Shown: positions 8,103 to 17,271 of the stretch, one piece after another
How the letters are laid out: each line of letters starts with the position of its first letter
Position numbering within the stretch: the stretch's first letter is position 1
From: Acidovorax sp. FHTAMBA
Lineage (GTDB): Bacteria > Pseudomonadota > Gammaproteobacteria > Burkholderiales > Burkholderiaceae_C
Length of the DNA stretch: 64,000 nucleotides
Reading direction: 5' to 3'
Assembly (NCBI RefSeq): GCF_038958875.1
Contig: NZ_CP152407.1
Location: 3,107,501 to 3,171,500 of the forward strand
The notes under the pieces: model-generated
What the model was told of the DNA's origin: nothing
Database searches by the model: none
The model's input: only the letters and a program-made list of their open reading frames with translations
Made by a program: the position numbers and the translations under genes

Positions 8103-9269
8103 TCAATCACGACCCCGGACCGCCGAGGCAAGGGTACGCACGAGATCCGTCTGTGTGATGACACCTGCGAGGCGCTCTTGCGAATCCACGATCGGGATAT
8201 GGTGATGTCCGCCCTGGGAGAACAAGGGGACCAGATCCATGGCGTGCTGCGACGTGAGTGCCACCTGAACCGGATGGGTCATGATTTCGCCCACGTCTTT
8301 GGGCTGGCTTCCCCGTCCCATCACCAGCGACCGCAAGCGCTGCCCCAGACCTTCGTGCGTGTCCAGATTCGCCAGCCGCATAAAATCCGCGACCGTCACG
8401 ATGCCGATCACCTGATTCTGCCCGTCCACTACGGGCAGCGCCTTGATTTGCTTGGACCGCATCAATTCCCAGGCTTGTTTCAATGAAACACCGGCCTCCA
8501 CCGCAAACGGCGGCCGCGACATGATGTCAGCGCAACGCACCTCACCCAAGGTTCGCTGGAACGCGGCACGCCCTGCAAGATGCAAAAGGCCCTCGAGGTC
8601 AGCGCGACTGACGTCCAGCACCTGGTTGTAGTGGGCCAGCGCTGCATCCACATCCGAGGCTGTAAAAGCCCCATTCGCCACATCGCCGTCCGCTTCAACG
8701 CGCTGGGGGTGCGGATATCTGCGTCCAGTGAGGTTGTTGTACACCACGGCCGTACCCACCAGCACCACAACGTTGAACAGGATGGGAAACGCCGCCAGGT
8801 GCCATCCATCCCCCGCGGTCAACACCACATACAGCGCCATGGCCCCGCCCGGCGGATGCAGGCAGCGCAAGGGCACCATCAGGGCAACCGAAAGTCCGAC
8901 CGCCACGGCACCTGCGAGCGCCATATCGGGAATCGCAGACGAGCAGATGGCTCCAACCAGCGCTGACAAGGTGCTCCCTCCCAGCACCGGCCACGGCTGC
9001 GCCAGCGGGCTGGAAGGCATCCCGAAAACCAGCACCGCGCTGGCTCCGAGGGATGCCACCATCCACGGACCTGACCCCGCAGCACCTGCCCACCACCGGC
9101 TGAGCACAGCCGTCAAAAGAACGCCGAAGACCGCGCCAGCGATGAAACGTAGCCTTTCACGGCCGTCAATGCCAAGGGGAGCAGGCCAGAAATGCCCCAA
9201 CCATCTGACTAGGCGCATACGCACTGGAGGCTGGGGTGGGGATGATGTGGAGGGTTGAAAACCGGACAT
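8103..9269 (-). CDS. HPP-family membrane protein with tandem CBS domains
   Basis: A 388-residue fusion. Residues about 20-190 form the HPP transmembrane domain, with the defining RCLHPPGGAMAL motif and four or five hydrophobic helices. Two CBS domains follow (about 245-305 and 320-380), with motifs such as ALPVVDGQNQVIGIVTVADF and HIPIVDSQERLAGVITQTDL, which usually bind adenosine nucleotides. HPP proteins in cyanobacteria and plants are linked to nitrite transport, so a ligand-gated transporter is plausible. The ATG at 9269 was chosen; 9218 is an alternative, and neither has a clear ribosome-binding site. The gene is divergent from livK. Confidence 0.85.
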   Translation of the reverse strand: MSGFQPSTSSPPQPPVRMRLVRWLGHFWPAPLGIDGRERLRFIAGAVFGVLLTAVLSRWWAGAAGSGPWMVASLGASAVLVFGMPSSPLAQPWPVLGGSTLSALVGAICSSAIPDMALAGAVAVGLSVALMVPLRCLHPPGGAMALYVVLTAGDGWHLAAFPILFNVVVLVGTAVVYNNLTGRRYPHPQRVEADGDVANGAFTASDVDAALAHYNQVLDVSRADLEGLLHLAGRAAFQRTLGEVRCADIMSRPPFAVEAGVSLKQAWELMRSKQIKALPVVDGQNQVIGIVTVADFMRLANLDTHEGLGQRLRSLVMGRGSQPKDVGEIMTHPVQVALTSQHAMDLVPLFSQGGHHHIPIVDSQERLAGVITQTDLVRTLASAVRGRD

Positions 9270-9754
9270 GAAGACAAAATAGAAATAGCGCTGACGTCCT
9301 GGGATAGACAGTCTGGGGACAGGCGACGTCCCCGGTGAATAACTGAACGAGCTTTCGCAACCGCAAGTGTCGCCGATGCCTGTCCGCACTCCCACGTCTC
9401 GCCCTGATCACCCACACGGCCATCTGCAACCCGCTGCGGGCGATTCGAATTTTTTGCAAGCCTCGACCCGGAGTGGAAACGAGGTTCAATGGATTTTTAT
9501 GACTTACATTGCATATCACCACTAAAAATGCAGTTGAATTCATAGACACGGAGCAGGTCGAGACACGCAAGGCCACCCTTTGCGCGGGGTGCTCAATGAA
9601 CAGATGAGGCACTGCTCGAAGCGACGCACCAGATAGGCCGCCAGGCACCGTTGAACCTTGTGAAGACGGGTCCGCCGGTACGGGTAACCCATAGGTATTC
9701 ACCACAGATTGCTTGGAGTAAATTACTTTAAGCCTAAACAAAGGAGACAGATCC
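9270..9754. other. Gene-free 485-bp divergent region between HPP-CBS gene and livK
   Basis: No convincing gene on either strand. The central part (about 9450-9540) is clearly more AT-rich than its surroundings and probably holds the divergent promoters. The livK side ends with an aaggagaca ribosome-binding site before the ATG at 9755. No hairpin terminator, RNA gene or repeat of the two dispersed families was found. Confidence 0.5.
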
Positions 9755-10942
9755 ATGACCACCCGCCGCCTCGTTCTCAGCCGCAGCGCCACCCTTGTCG
9801 GCGCAGCATCCACAGGGCTGCTGCTGCCCTCCATCGTGCGCGCTCAGAGTGGCAAAGTGCGTGTGGGATTCATGCTGCCCTACACAGGCACCTTTGCCCA
9901 GTTGGGGGTGGCGATCGAGAACGGTGTCCGGCTTGCCATCGACCAGCAAGGCGGCAAGCTCGGTGGGCGTGATATTGAATGGTTCAAGGTGGACGATGAA
10001 TCCGAACCCAGCAAAGGCGTCGAGAACGCCAGCAAGCTGGTCCAGCGTGACAAGGTCGACGTGCTGATAGGCACCGTTCATTCCGGCGTGCAGATGGGCA
10101 TCCAGAAAGTGGCGCGCGACACCGGCGTGCTCAACCTGATCCCCAATGCGGGCGTTCACGCAGCCACCCGTGCCCTGTGTGCACCCAACGTATTCCGTAC
10201 GTCGTTCAGCAATTCCCAGCCCACGCTGGCCCTGGGCAAGGCCATGGTGCAAAGGGGCCACAAGAAGGCCGTCTGGATCACCTGGAAGTACGCTGCGGGC
10301 GACGAAGCTTTCGAGGGCTTCAAGGACAGCTATACCAAGGCAGGCGGTACGATCGTCAAAGAGCTCGGATTGCCGTTCCCCAATGTGGAGTTCCAGGCGC
10401 TGCTCACCGAGATAGCCGCACTCAAGCCCGATGCGGTTGCGTGCTTCTTCGCCGGGGGTGGTGCGGCCAAGTTCATTCGTGACTATGCAGCTGCCGGGCT
10501 CAAGGACAAGATTCCGCTGTATGGATCGGGCTTTCTGACCGAAGGGGTGCTGGAGGCTGCAGGCCCGGCGGCCGAAGGCATCATCACCACGATGCACTAC
10601 AGCGACTCGCTGGACACCCCGCGCAACAAGCAGTTCCGCCTGGAATACGCCAAGGCCTTCCGCAGCCAGCCCGATGTGTACGCCGTGCAAGGCTATGACA
10701 CCGGTCTGCTGCTGGTGCAGGGTGCCAACGCCGTCAAGGGCGACCTGTCTGCCAAGCCAGCCATCATCAAGGCCATGGAGAGCGCCACCATCGACAGCCC
10801 GCGCGGCAAGTGGACGATGAGCAAGGCACACAACCCGGTGCAGGACATCTACCTGCGCCGCGTCGAAAACAAGGAAAACAAGGTGATCGGCATTGCCGCC
10901 AAGGCCCTGGCCGACAGCGGTGCCGGCTGCCGCATGGGCTGA
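9755..10942 (+). CDS. livK: Branched-chain amino acid ABC transporter, substrate-binding protein
   Basis: A 395-residue periplasmic binding protein of the Leu/Ile/Val-binding family (Peripla_BP_6). The N-terminus carries a twin-arginine-like signal (TTRRLVLSRSATLVG, then a hydrophobic stretch ending VRAQ), so Tat export is likely. The mature part begins KVRVGFMLPYTGTFAQLG and has the usual two-lobe pattern. It heads a cluster with livH, livM, livG and livF, interrupted by a LysE-type exporter. The true ligand could be a branched-chain amino acid, an amide or an aromatic acid, since this family is broad in Burkholderiales. Confidence 0.88.
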   Translation: MTTRRLVLSRSATLVGAASTGLLLPSIVRAQSGKVRVGFMLPYTGTFAQLGVAIENGVRLAIDQQGGKLGGRDIEWFKVDDESEPSKGVENASKLVQRDKVDVLIGTVHSGVQMGIQKVARDTGVLNLIPNAGVHAATRALCAPNVFRTSFSNSQPTLALGKAMVQRGHKKAVWITWKYAAGDEAFEGFKDSYTKAGGTIVKELGLPFPNVEFQALLTEIAALKPDAVACFFAGGGAAKFIRDYAAAGLKDKIPLYGSGFLTEGVLEAAGPAAEGIITTMHYSDSLDTPRNKQFRLEYAKAFRSQPDVYAVQGYDTGLLLVQGANAVKGDLSAKPAIIKAMESATIDSPRGKWTMSKAHNPVQDIYLRRVENKENKVIGIAAKALADSGAGCRMG

Positions 10943-11094
10943 GGCGCTCACCCACGGCCCGGGACACGGCGCGTGCTGGACCTCGGGTCCGGCTCGCCCC
11001 CAGCTTTGACACAATGCATTGATGGACTGCCGCCAGGGCAGGACTGTCTGCTGTGCGCCCGGACCTTGCGGCCACCTGCCTTCCACCCGATCCT

Positions 11095-11736
11095 ATGTCG
11101 CTCAGTACCTACCTGCTCTACTTCGCCGCAGTGGCCCTGCTGGTTCTTTCGCCCGGCCCGACGATGCTCATGTGCATGACCAATTCTCTGCAGTACGGCC
11201 CGCGCAAGGCCCTCGCCGCTGCTGCAGGCAGCGTGACGGCAGTGCTGGGCACCATGCTGCTTTCGGCCCTGGGCCTGGGCGCATTGCTGGCGGCATCGGA
11301 GACTGCCTTCTGGGTGCTCAAGGCTGCGGGCGCGGCATATCTGATCTGGCTTGGCATCAAGACGTTTCGCGGCCCGACCACGGTGTTTGACAAGATGCCC
11401 GCCAGCGGCACACAGGCCAAGGCCGTTGTGCCCGCGCGCAAGCTCTACATCCAGGGTCTGATCGTGGGCGGCAGCAACCCCAAGGCCCTGCTGTTCTTCA
11501 CGGCGTTTTTCCCCCAGTTTCTGGACCCGACCGCCGCCTTTGCGCCGCAGTTTGCCGTGCTGGCAAGCACCTTTGCAGCTTTTGAATGCACAGTGCTCAC
11601 GCTTTGTGCACTGGGTGTAGCAAGGCTGGCACCCGTTTTGCGTTCTGGCGCACGCATGCGCTGGTTCAACCGCATCTCGGGCGGCCTGTTCACACTGATG
11701 GGCACCCTTTTGCTGGCCACACGCCGCGCCACCTGA
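11095..11736 (+). CDS. LysE/RhtB-family amino acid exporter
   Basis: A 213-residue inner-membrane exporter with six hydrophobic segments. The family signature SPGPTMLMCMTNSLQYGPRKA is near residues 19-38, and GAAYLIWLGIKTFRG and GGSNPKALLFFTAFFPQF follow. Members pump out amino acids such as threonine, homoserine, lysine or leucine. The ATG at 11095 begins MSLSTYLLYFAAVALL. It lies between livK and livH, 152 bp after livK and 21 bp before livH, so it is probably co-transcribed with the uptake system and may limit over-accumulation of the imported substrate. Confidence 0.88.
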   Translation: MSLSTYLLYFAAVALLVLSPGPTMLMCMTNSLQYGPRKALAAAAGSVTAVLGTMLLSALGLGALLAASETAFWVLKAAGAAYLIWLGIKTFRGPTTVFDKMPASGTQAKAVVPARKLYIQGLIVGGSNPKALLFFTAFFPQFLDPTAAFAPQFAVLASTFAAFECTVLTLCALGVARLAPVLRSGARMRWFNRISGGLFTLMGTLLLATRRAT

Positions 11737-11757
11737 TCTCCAGTCTGTTTGCCCACC

Positions 11758-12621
11758 ATGGATTTCGCCACCTTTCTGATCCAGCTGCTCAACAGCGTGC
11801 AGTACGGGTTGCTGCTGTTCATGCTGGCCGCCGGGCTCACGCTCATATTCGGCATCATGGGCGTGGTGAACCTGGCACACGGAAGCTTTTACATGCTGGG
11901 TGCCTACCTTGCGTATTCACTCTCGGGCTACTTTGGCAGCCTCACGCTGGCAATTGTGGGTGGCGCGGCTCTGGCCGTGGTGTTCGGTCTCGCGCTCGAA
12001 TGGCTGCTGATTCGGCATTTCTATCACCGCGACCACCTCGATCAGGTGCTGCTGACTTTCGGCCTCATCTACATCTTTGAGGAGCTGCGGTCCATCTTGT
12101 GGGGTGATGACGTGCACGGTGTCGCCATCCCGGCAGTGCTGGACTGGTCCATACCACTCACCGACACCCTCTCGTACCCGATATACCGCCTGTTCATCTC
12201 GGGCGTCTGCATTGCACTGGCGATTGGTTTGTATCTGCTGATCTCCAGAACCCGCCTGGGCATGAAGATTCGCGCTGGAGCTTTCAACCGCGACATGGCC
12301 GAATCACTGGGGGTGAACATCAAGCTCATCCACGCCATCGTTTTCGCGCTCGGTGTGGGCCTGGCAGCGGTGGCGGGCATGGTGGCCGCACCCGTCTCCA
12401 GCGTCTACCCGAACATGGGTTCGTCGGTGCTCATCATGTGTTTCGTGGTGGTGGTCATCGGCGGCATCGGATCGGTGCGGGGCGCGCTGATCTCCGCCCT
12501 GCTTGTGGGGCTGGTCGATACCTTCGGCAAGGTACTGCTCCCCTCCATGGCCGGGATGCTGGTCTACATGCTGATGGCCGCCGTGCTGCTGTGGAAACCC
12601 GAAGGCCTTTTCAAACAATGA
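11758..12621 (+). CDS. livH: Branched-chain amino acid ABC transporter permease LivH
   Basis: A 287-residue inner-membrane permease of the LivH type (BPD_transp_2). It begins MDFATFLIQLLNSVQYGLLL and has the family segments GIMGVVNLAHGSFYMLGAY and GVGLAAVAGMVAAPV. About eight hydrophobic helices are visible. The ATG at 11758 was chosen over an in-frame TTG nine bases earlier. It forms the channel together with LivM and is driven by LivG and LivF. It follows the LysE-type gene by 21 bp and precedes livM by 61 bp. Confidence 0.92.
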   Translation: MDFATFLIQLLNSVQYGLLLFMLAAGLTLIFGIMGVVNLAHGSFYMLGAYLAYSLSGYFGSLTLAIVGGAALAVVFGLALEWLLIRHFYHRDHLDQVLLTFGLIYIFEELRSILWGDDVHGVAIPAVLDWSIPLTDTLSYPIYRLFISGVCIALAIGLYLLISRTRLGMKIRAGAFNRDMAESLGVNIKLIHAIVFALGVGLAAVAGMVAAPVSSVYPNMGSSVLIMCFVVVVIGGIGSVRGALISALLVGLVDTFGKVLLPSMAGMLVYMLMAAVLLWKPEGLFKQ

Positions 12622-12682
12622 CAGCACACCCCCCGCTTTTTGTTACGCAAACGTTACCCGTTTCTCGACCAGGTTCACCCGC

Positions 12683-13681
12683 ATGAGCACGCCCCGCGCC
12701 AATATTGAAGCGCTGCCGCGCAGCGTGCAGTTCGCCCTGGGGCTCGGCCTGGCTGCGCTGCTGTTGTTCCCTGTGGTCGGCACCGACTTCTACGTTCAGA
12801 TGGTCACGCGCATGATGATCATGGCCATTTTTGCCATGAGCCTGGATCTGCTCCAGGGTGTGACTGGCCTGGTGTCGCTCGGTCACGCCGCCTACTTTGG
12901 CGTGGCGGGCTACGCCCTCGCCTTTCTTACCCCTGCGGACATGCCGGTCAGCCTGTGGTGGTCGCTGCCGCTCGCAGTGGCTGTGTCCGGCCTCGTGGCG
13001 CTGGTGATCGGGTTCTTTGTGGTGCGCACCCATGGCATCTACTTCATCATGGTCACCATGGCGTTCGCGCAGATGGTCTTCTACCTGTTCTTCGACAACA
13101 AGGTGCTGGGGGGATCAGACGGGCTGTACATCAACTTCCGGCCTGATGCGTCCATCCTGGGCTGGCTGCCGTTCGACCTGGAAGGTCGCAAGACGTTTTA
13201 CTACTTCACCCTGGCGCTGGTCGTGCTGGTCTATGTGCTGCTGCGGCGCCTGTTGTGGAGCCCGCTGGGCCGTGCGCTGGCGGGCATCCGCATCAATGAG
13301 CACCGTATGCGCGCGATGGGCTTTGGCACCCGCGGCTACAAGCTCACCGCGTTCACCGTGGCGGGCGCACTGGCGGGCCTGGCTGGATATCTGTGGGGTG
13401 CCCAGACAGGCTACGTGAACCCCGAGTTGATGGGCTTTCACATGAGCGCCCACGCCATCATGATGGTCATCCTGGGCGGCATGGGCAACTTTGCGGGCGC
13501 CATCGTCGGTGCTTTTGCATTCGAATACCTGTTGCATGTGTTCAAGGACATCACCAAGCACTGGCAGTTGCTGATGGGCGGGTTCATTGTGCTGGTGGTG
13601 GTGGCGGCGCCCCGCGGCTTGCTGGGCATGCTGGGGCAGCGCCGGGCCACCCAGGCGACGGAGGACGAGCGCCATGGCTGA
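12683..13681 (+). CDS. livM: Branched-chain amino acid ABC transporter permease LivM
   Basis: A 332-residue inner-membrane permease, partner of LivH. Typical segments are MAIFAMSLDLLQGVTGLVSL followed by GHAAYFGVAGYALA, GIRINEHRMRAMGFGTRGYK, the loop that contacts the ATPases, and GGMGNFAGAIVGAFAFEYL. The stop codon lies inside the livG start region (8-bp overlap), implying translational coupling. The C-terminal tail (GQRRATQATEDERHG) is hydrophilic and cytoplasmic. The ATG at 12683 is preceded by a 61-bp gap from livH that shows no hairpin. Confidence 0.92.
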   Translation: MSTPRANIEALPRSVQFALGLGLAALLLFPVVGTDFYVQMVTRMMIMAIFAMSLDLLQGVTGLVSLGHAAYFGVAGYALAFLTPADMPVSLWWSLPLAVAVSGLVALVIGFFVVRTHGIYFIMVTMAFAQMVFYLFFDNKVLGGSDGLYINFRPDASILGWLPFDLEGRKTFYYFTLALVVLVYVLLRRLLWSPLGRALAGIRINEHRMRAMGFGTRGYKLTAFTVAGALAGLAGYLWGAQTGYVNPELMGFHMSAHAIMMVILGGMGNFAGAIVGAFAFEYLLHVFKDITKHWQLLMGGFIVLVVVAAPRGLLGMLGQRRATQATEDERHG

Positions 13682-14447
13682 GGTATTGCTCTCGGCGCGC
13701 CAGCTCACCAAACGATTTGGCGGTCTCGCCGCCGTGAATGGCGTGTCGGTCGAGCTGTGGCGCGGCCGGATCCATGCGGTGATCGGCCCGAACGGCGCGG
13801 GCAAATCCACGCTGACCAACCTTCTCTCGGGCGACCTTGTGCCCACGTCGGGCCAGGTGCACCTGGGTGCTACCGAAGTCACTGGCTGGGCGCCCGAGCG
13901 CATCTCGCGCCAGGGTTTAGGCCGCAGTTATCAGAAGACCAACATCTTTCTACCGCTCACCGTGCACGAAAACGTGCGCCTGGCCGCCCAGTCGCGCGAT
14001 GCACAACAGCCCTGGAACCCGTTGCGCTGGTGGCAGGACACCCGCTCAGACACTATAAAAAACAGAGCTACCAACGCACGCCTGGAAAGCGCTATCGAGC
14101 TTTCTGGCTTGAAAAACCGGCGCATGGCCATCGCCGGGGCCATGAGCCATGGCGAACAGCGCCAGCTCGAAATCGCAATGACCCTGGCCACCGAGCCCCA
14201 GGTGCTGCTGCTTGACGAACCCCTGGCCGGCATGGGCGTGGCCGAGGCCGAGCGCATGGTCGAGCTGCTTCAGCGCCTCAAGCCCGCCCACGCCATCATG
14301 CTGGTAGAGCACGACATGGATGCCGTGTTTGCACTGGCCGACCACCTCACCGTGATGGTCAACGGCGAAGTGATTGCGAATGGCACACCGCCCGAGGTGC
14401 GCGCCGATGCCATGGTGCAGGCTGCCTACCTGGGTGAGGACCACTGA
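13674..14447 (+). CDS. livG: Branched-chain amino acid ABC transporter ATPase LivG
   Basis: A 257-residue cytoplasmic ABC ATPase. Walker A is GPNGAGKST at residues 38-46, the signature is MSHGEQRQLEIAM, Walker B is VLLLDEPLAGMG and the switch His is in LVEHDMDAVF. The start at 13674 overlaps livM by 8 bp and the gene ends one base before livF. The stretch at about 14050-14110 (residues about 126-146, reading TIKNRATNARLESAIELSG) resembles the dispersed palindromic repeat and lies between Walker A and the signature, where LivG proteins vary. Confidence 0.93.
   Translation: MAEVLLSARQLTKRFGGLAAVNGVSVELWRGRIHAVIGPNGAGKSTLTNLLSGDLVPTSGQVHLGATEVTGWAPERISRQGLGRSYQKTNIFLPLTVHENVRLAAQSRDAQQPWNPLRWWQDTRSDTIKNRATNARLESAIELSGLKNRRMAIAGAMSHGEQRQLEIAMTLATEPQVLLLDEPLAGMGVAEAERMVELLQRLKPAHAIMLVEHDMDAVFALADHLTVMVNGEVIANGTPPEVRADAMVQAAYLGEDH
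14050..14110 (+). repeat. Probable relic of dispersed palindromic repeat inside livG
   Basis: Aligns by eye with the intergenic copy at 39001-39057: ctataaaaa, gagct, an arm cgc, then aagcgct and an AT-rich right flank. The left arm has diverged, so this assignment is less certain than for selO and aroA. It is read in frame without stops. Confidence 0.35.
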
Positions 14448-14448
14448 G

Positions 14449-15162
14449 ATGAGCACTCCATGGATCGATGCCAAGGGCATCCACACGTTCTACGGCAGCA
14501 GCCACATCCTGCACGGCATTGACTTCACGGTAGGCCAGGGCGAGACGATCGGCCTCATGGGCCGCAACGGCATGGGCAAGAGCACCTTGCTCAAATCGCT
14601 TATGGGCCTGGTCAAGCCCCGCTCGGGCAGCGTGGCCGTGGCGGGCCGCGATGTGACGGGCAAGCCGCCCTACGAAGTGGCCCGGCTGGGCATTGCCTAC
14701 GTGCCCGAGGGCCGGGGTATCTTCGGCAACCTGAGCGTGGTCGAAAACCTGCAGATGGCCGCGCGCGCCGGCACACGCGGCCAGCGCGACTGGACCTACG
14801 AGCGTGTACTGGAGACCTTCCCGCGCCTGAAGGAGCGCCTGGGCCACGGTGGCCAGCAGCTCAGCGGGGGCGAGCAACAGATGCTGACCATTGGCCGCGC
14901 GCTGATGACCAACCCGGATGTGCTCATCCTCGACGAAGCCACCGAAGGCCTCGCACCGCTGATTGCGCGCGAGATCTGGCGCATCTGCAGCCTCATCAAG
15001 GACAGCGGCATCAGCAGCGTGATCGTGGACAAGAACTGGAAGCACGTCACGCAGATCACCGACCGCAATGTCATCCTTGTCAAGGGCCAGGTGGTGTTTG
15101 AGGGCAGCTCAGACGCGCTGCTTGCCGAGCCCCAGCTGCTGGAGCAGTACCTCGGTGTATGA
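14449..15162 (+). CDS. livF: Branched-chain amino acid ABC transporter ATPase LivF
   Basis: A 237-residue cytoplasmic ABC ATPase. Walker A is GRNGMGKST at residues 38-46, the signature is LSGGEQQML, Walker B is VLILDEATEGLAP, and the LivF-typical YVPEGRGIFGNLSVVENL is present. The ATG at 14449 follows the livG stop by one base. Walker B carries DEATEGL, as in other LivF proteins, and the usual switch His region reads VDKNWKHV. With LivG it energises the LivH-LivM channel. Confidence 0.93.
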   Translation: MSTPWIDAKGIHTFYGSSHILHGIDFTVGQGETIGLMGRNGMGKSTLLKSLMGLVKPRSGSVAVAGRDVTGKPPYEVARLGIAYVPEGRGIFGNLSVVENLQMAARAGTRGQRDWTYERVLETFPRLKERLGHGGQQLSGGEQQMLTIGRALMTNPDVLILDEATEGLAPLIAREIWRICSLIKDSGISSVIVDKNWKHVTQITDRNVILVKGQVVFEGSSDALLAEPQLLEQYLGV

Positions 15163-15224
15163 ATCGGCGGCGGCCCTGCGCGCGCCGATAGAATCGTCCG
15201 CTTTCGTCTTCGAGGGGTTCGCCC

Positions 15225-16076
15225 GTGTCTGATCGCCTGGCAGTTCTGCCGCAATACCTTATGCCCAAGCAGGCACTGACCACCCTGGCGGGCAAGTTTG
15301 CGTCGGCCCGCCTCGGGGGCCTCACCACGTCGGTGATCCGCAGGTTTGTCGCTCGCTACAACGTCAACATGGCCGAAGCGGCGAATCCCGACATTGCCAG
15401 CTACACGTCGTTCAACGACTTCTTCACGCGGGCGCTCAAGCCAGGCGCCCGCCCGCTGGCCCAGGCCGACCTGATCTGCCCTGTGGACGGCGCCATCAGC
15501 CAGTTCGGCCCCATTGCCAAGGACCAGGTCTTCCAGGCCAAGGGGCACACCTACTCCACCACCGCCCTGGTGGGTGGCGATGCGGCCGCCGCAGCCCGTT
15601 TTGACAACGGCCACTTCGCCACGCTGTACCTGAGCCCGCGCGACTACCACCGCATCCACATGCCTTGCACAGGCGAGCTCACGCGCATGGTGTATGTGCC
15701 GGGCGACCTGTTTTCGGTGAACCCCACCACGGCCCGTGGTGTGCCCGGCCTGTTCGCACGCAATGAGCGCGTGGTGTGCTTTTTTGAATCGGCCCAGGGG
15801 CCGTTTGTGCTGGTGCTGGTGGGTGCCACCATTGTGGGCAGCATGGCGACCGTGTGGCATGGGCAGGTGAATCCGCCGCGCACCGGCGTGCTGCGGCAGT
15901 GGGACTACGCCAAGGGCCAGGTGAGCCTTCAGCAGGGGCAAGAAATGGGCCGCTTCCTGCTCGGCTCCACCGTGGTGATGCTGTTCCCGCAGGGGCCGCT
16001 GCAATTCAACCCGCAATGGGCGCCCACGCGCCCCATCCAGCTGGGTGAAGCCATGGCGCAGCGCGCTGGCGTCTAA
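15225..16076 (+). CDS. psd: Phosphatidylserine decarboxylase proenzyme
   Basis: Converts phosphatidylserine to phosphatidylethanolamine at the inner membrane. The 283-residue proenzyme self-cleaves at the GST motif (LGST, residues 246-249), leaving a pyruvoyl group derived from Ser248. The catalytic Asp and His of the family are visible in CPVDGA (D88) and YHRIHMP (H141 and H144). Translation starts at the GTG at 15225, matching the family length and the MSDRLAVLPQYLMPKQALT start. It follows livF by 62 bp on the same strand but is functionally unrelated to it. Confidence 0.95.
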   Translation: MSDRLAVLPQYLMPKQALTTLAGKFASARLGGLTTSVIRRFVARYNVNMAEAANPDIASYTSFNDFFTRALKPGARPLAQADLICPVDGAISQFGPIAKDQVFQAKGHTYSTTALVGGDAAAAARFDNGHFATLYLSPRDYHRIHMPCTGELTRMVYVPGDLFSVNPTTARGVPGLFARNERVVCFFESAQGPFVLVLVGATIVGSMATVWHGQVNPPRTGVLRQWDYAKGQVSLQQGQEMGRFLLGSTVVMLFPQGPLQFNPQWAPTRPIQLGEAMAQRAGV

Positions 16077-16106
16077 AGCTCACGCCTTCAGCGGGGCTGC
16101 CCGCCT

Positions 16107-16316
16107 TCAAAGCCGGTCGGGCGCGCGTGTGAGCTGAAAGGCTGTGGGCGCCACGTGCAGTGCGTCTGGGTGCACGGGGGAATCGTGGCCCACCAGGTAC
16201 ACCATCAGTGCATTGCGGCGCACCACCACATGGCTCACGGTTTCGCGCTGGTGATTCCATTGCACAAAAGCGCCGGGCTTGAACAGGGGCATGTAGTAAT
16301 AAGCGGTGGGGTCCAT
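16107..16316 (-). CDS. Small conserved-looking hypothetical protein
   Basis: A 69-residue protein of no family I recognise, without a signal peptide or membrane helix. The ATG at 16316 has a strong GGGAGGAG ribosome-binding site nine bases upstream. The sequence is soluble and rich in His and Val (RETVSHVVVRRNALMVYLVG), consistent with a small beta-rich fold. It lies downstream of hutG on the same strand (118-bp gap) and converges on psd, so it could be the last gene of the hut unit or independent. Confidence 0.5.
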   Translation of the reverse strand: MDPTAYYYMPLFKPGAFVQWNHQRETVSHVVVRRNALMVYLVGHDSPVHPDALHVAPTAFQLTRAPDRL

Positions 16317-16434
16317 GGGGCGCGGCTCCTCCCGCTACAACGGGCCCTTGCGTAAATGCAGGCCCAGACGGCGGTCCATGGTGGACCGACCAAGCCATAC
16401 TAGCACCGATCCCTCCCGCCGCAGGGTGCCCAAC

Positions 16435-17250
16435 TCAAACTGATTGCGCTGCCGCAAAGGCCATCGCAGCCTCCAACATGCGGCGCAGGTGTGGCTGCAC
16501 GCCCGCTGCCACCTCGGGCAGGTAGTCAAACGGCAGGGCCTCCTGCATGTAGCTGCACTGCGTCATCTCCAGCTGCACCGCGTGTATGTTCTGCGCGGGG
16601 TTCCCATACTGGCGCGTGATGTGCCCGCCCTTGAAGCGGCCGTTGAGCACGGCGGTGTAGCCCCGGGCCTCTTTGGCGATGGTCAGCAGTTCCTGCGCCA
16701 GCGCCGGGTCGCAGCTCTCGCCGTTGGCCGTGCCCAGGTTCAGGTCGGGCAGCTTGCCTTCAAAGAAGCGCGGCAGCACCGAGCGGATGGAGTGCGCATC
16801 CCACAGCACCGCCACACCATGCTGCGCACGGATGCGGTCCAGCTCTGCACGCAGTTGCGCGTGGTACGGCGCCCAGACGGCATCGCGGCGCGCGGCCACC
16901 TCGCCATCATCGGGCACATCGCCCCGGGCATAGATGGGCGTGTCGTCAAACGTATCGACCGGGCACAGGCCGGTGACGCTTTGGCCAGGGTAGAGGCTGG
17001 CCCCATCGGGCGGGCGGTTCAGATCGACCACATACCGCGAGTACGTGGCCACGAGGATGGACGCGCCCATGTCCTTGGCAAACGCATAGAGGCGCTCCAT
17101 GTGCCAGTCGGTGTCAGGTACCTGGCGTGCCTCGTCGGTGAAGCGCGCGGCCAGCGGATGCGGCACATAGGTACCCGCATGGGGCATGGACACCAGCAGC
17201 GGCGCGGTACCGGGGTAAAAGACAAAAGGAGGTGGAGAGGTATCGGTCAT
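16435..17250 (-). CDS. hutG: N-formylglutamate deformylase HutG
   Basis: Last step of the five-step histidine degradation route: hydrolyses N-formyl-L-glutamate to glutamate and formate. The protein is 271 residues (N-formylglutamate amidohydrolase family), with LLVSMPHAGTYVP, DTDWHMERLY, YSRYVVDLNRPP, LWDAHSIRS and the C-terminal QLEMTQCSYM, which hold the metal ligands and substrate contacts. The ATG at 17250 was preferred over a GTG one codon earlier. It lies 21 bp after hutF; the pair defines the route that releases ammonia and formate rather than formamide. Confidence 0.93.
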   Translation of the reverse strand: MTDTSPPPFVFYPGTAPLLVSMPHAGTYVPHPLAARFTDEARQVPDTDWHMERLYAFAKDMGASILVATYSRYVVDLNRPPDGASLYPGQSVTGLCPVDTFDDTPIYARGDVPDDGEVAARRDAVWAPYHAQLRAELDRIRAQHGVAVLWDAHSIRSVLPRFFEGKLPDLNLGTANGESCDPALAQELLTIAKEARGYTAVLNGRFKGGHITRQYGNPAQNIHAVQLEMTQCSYMQEALPFDYLPEVAAGVQPHLRRMLEAAMAFAAAQSV

Positions 17251-17271
17251 CACAAGCTCACGGATATGAAT

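Noticed and set aside
9166..9834. A 222-codon minus-strand frame spanning the livK promoter region
   Set aside because: It overlaps the livK start and the HPP gene, with no ribosome-binding site or recognisable domain.
11000..11040. A TTGACA-like -35 before the LysE-type exporter
   Set aside because: No matching -10 hexamer at a suitable distance, so a separate promoter is not claimed.
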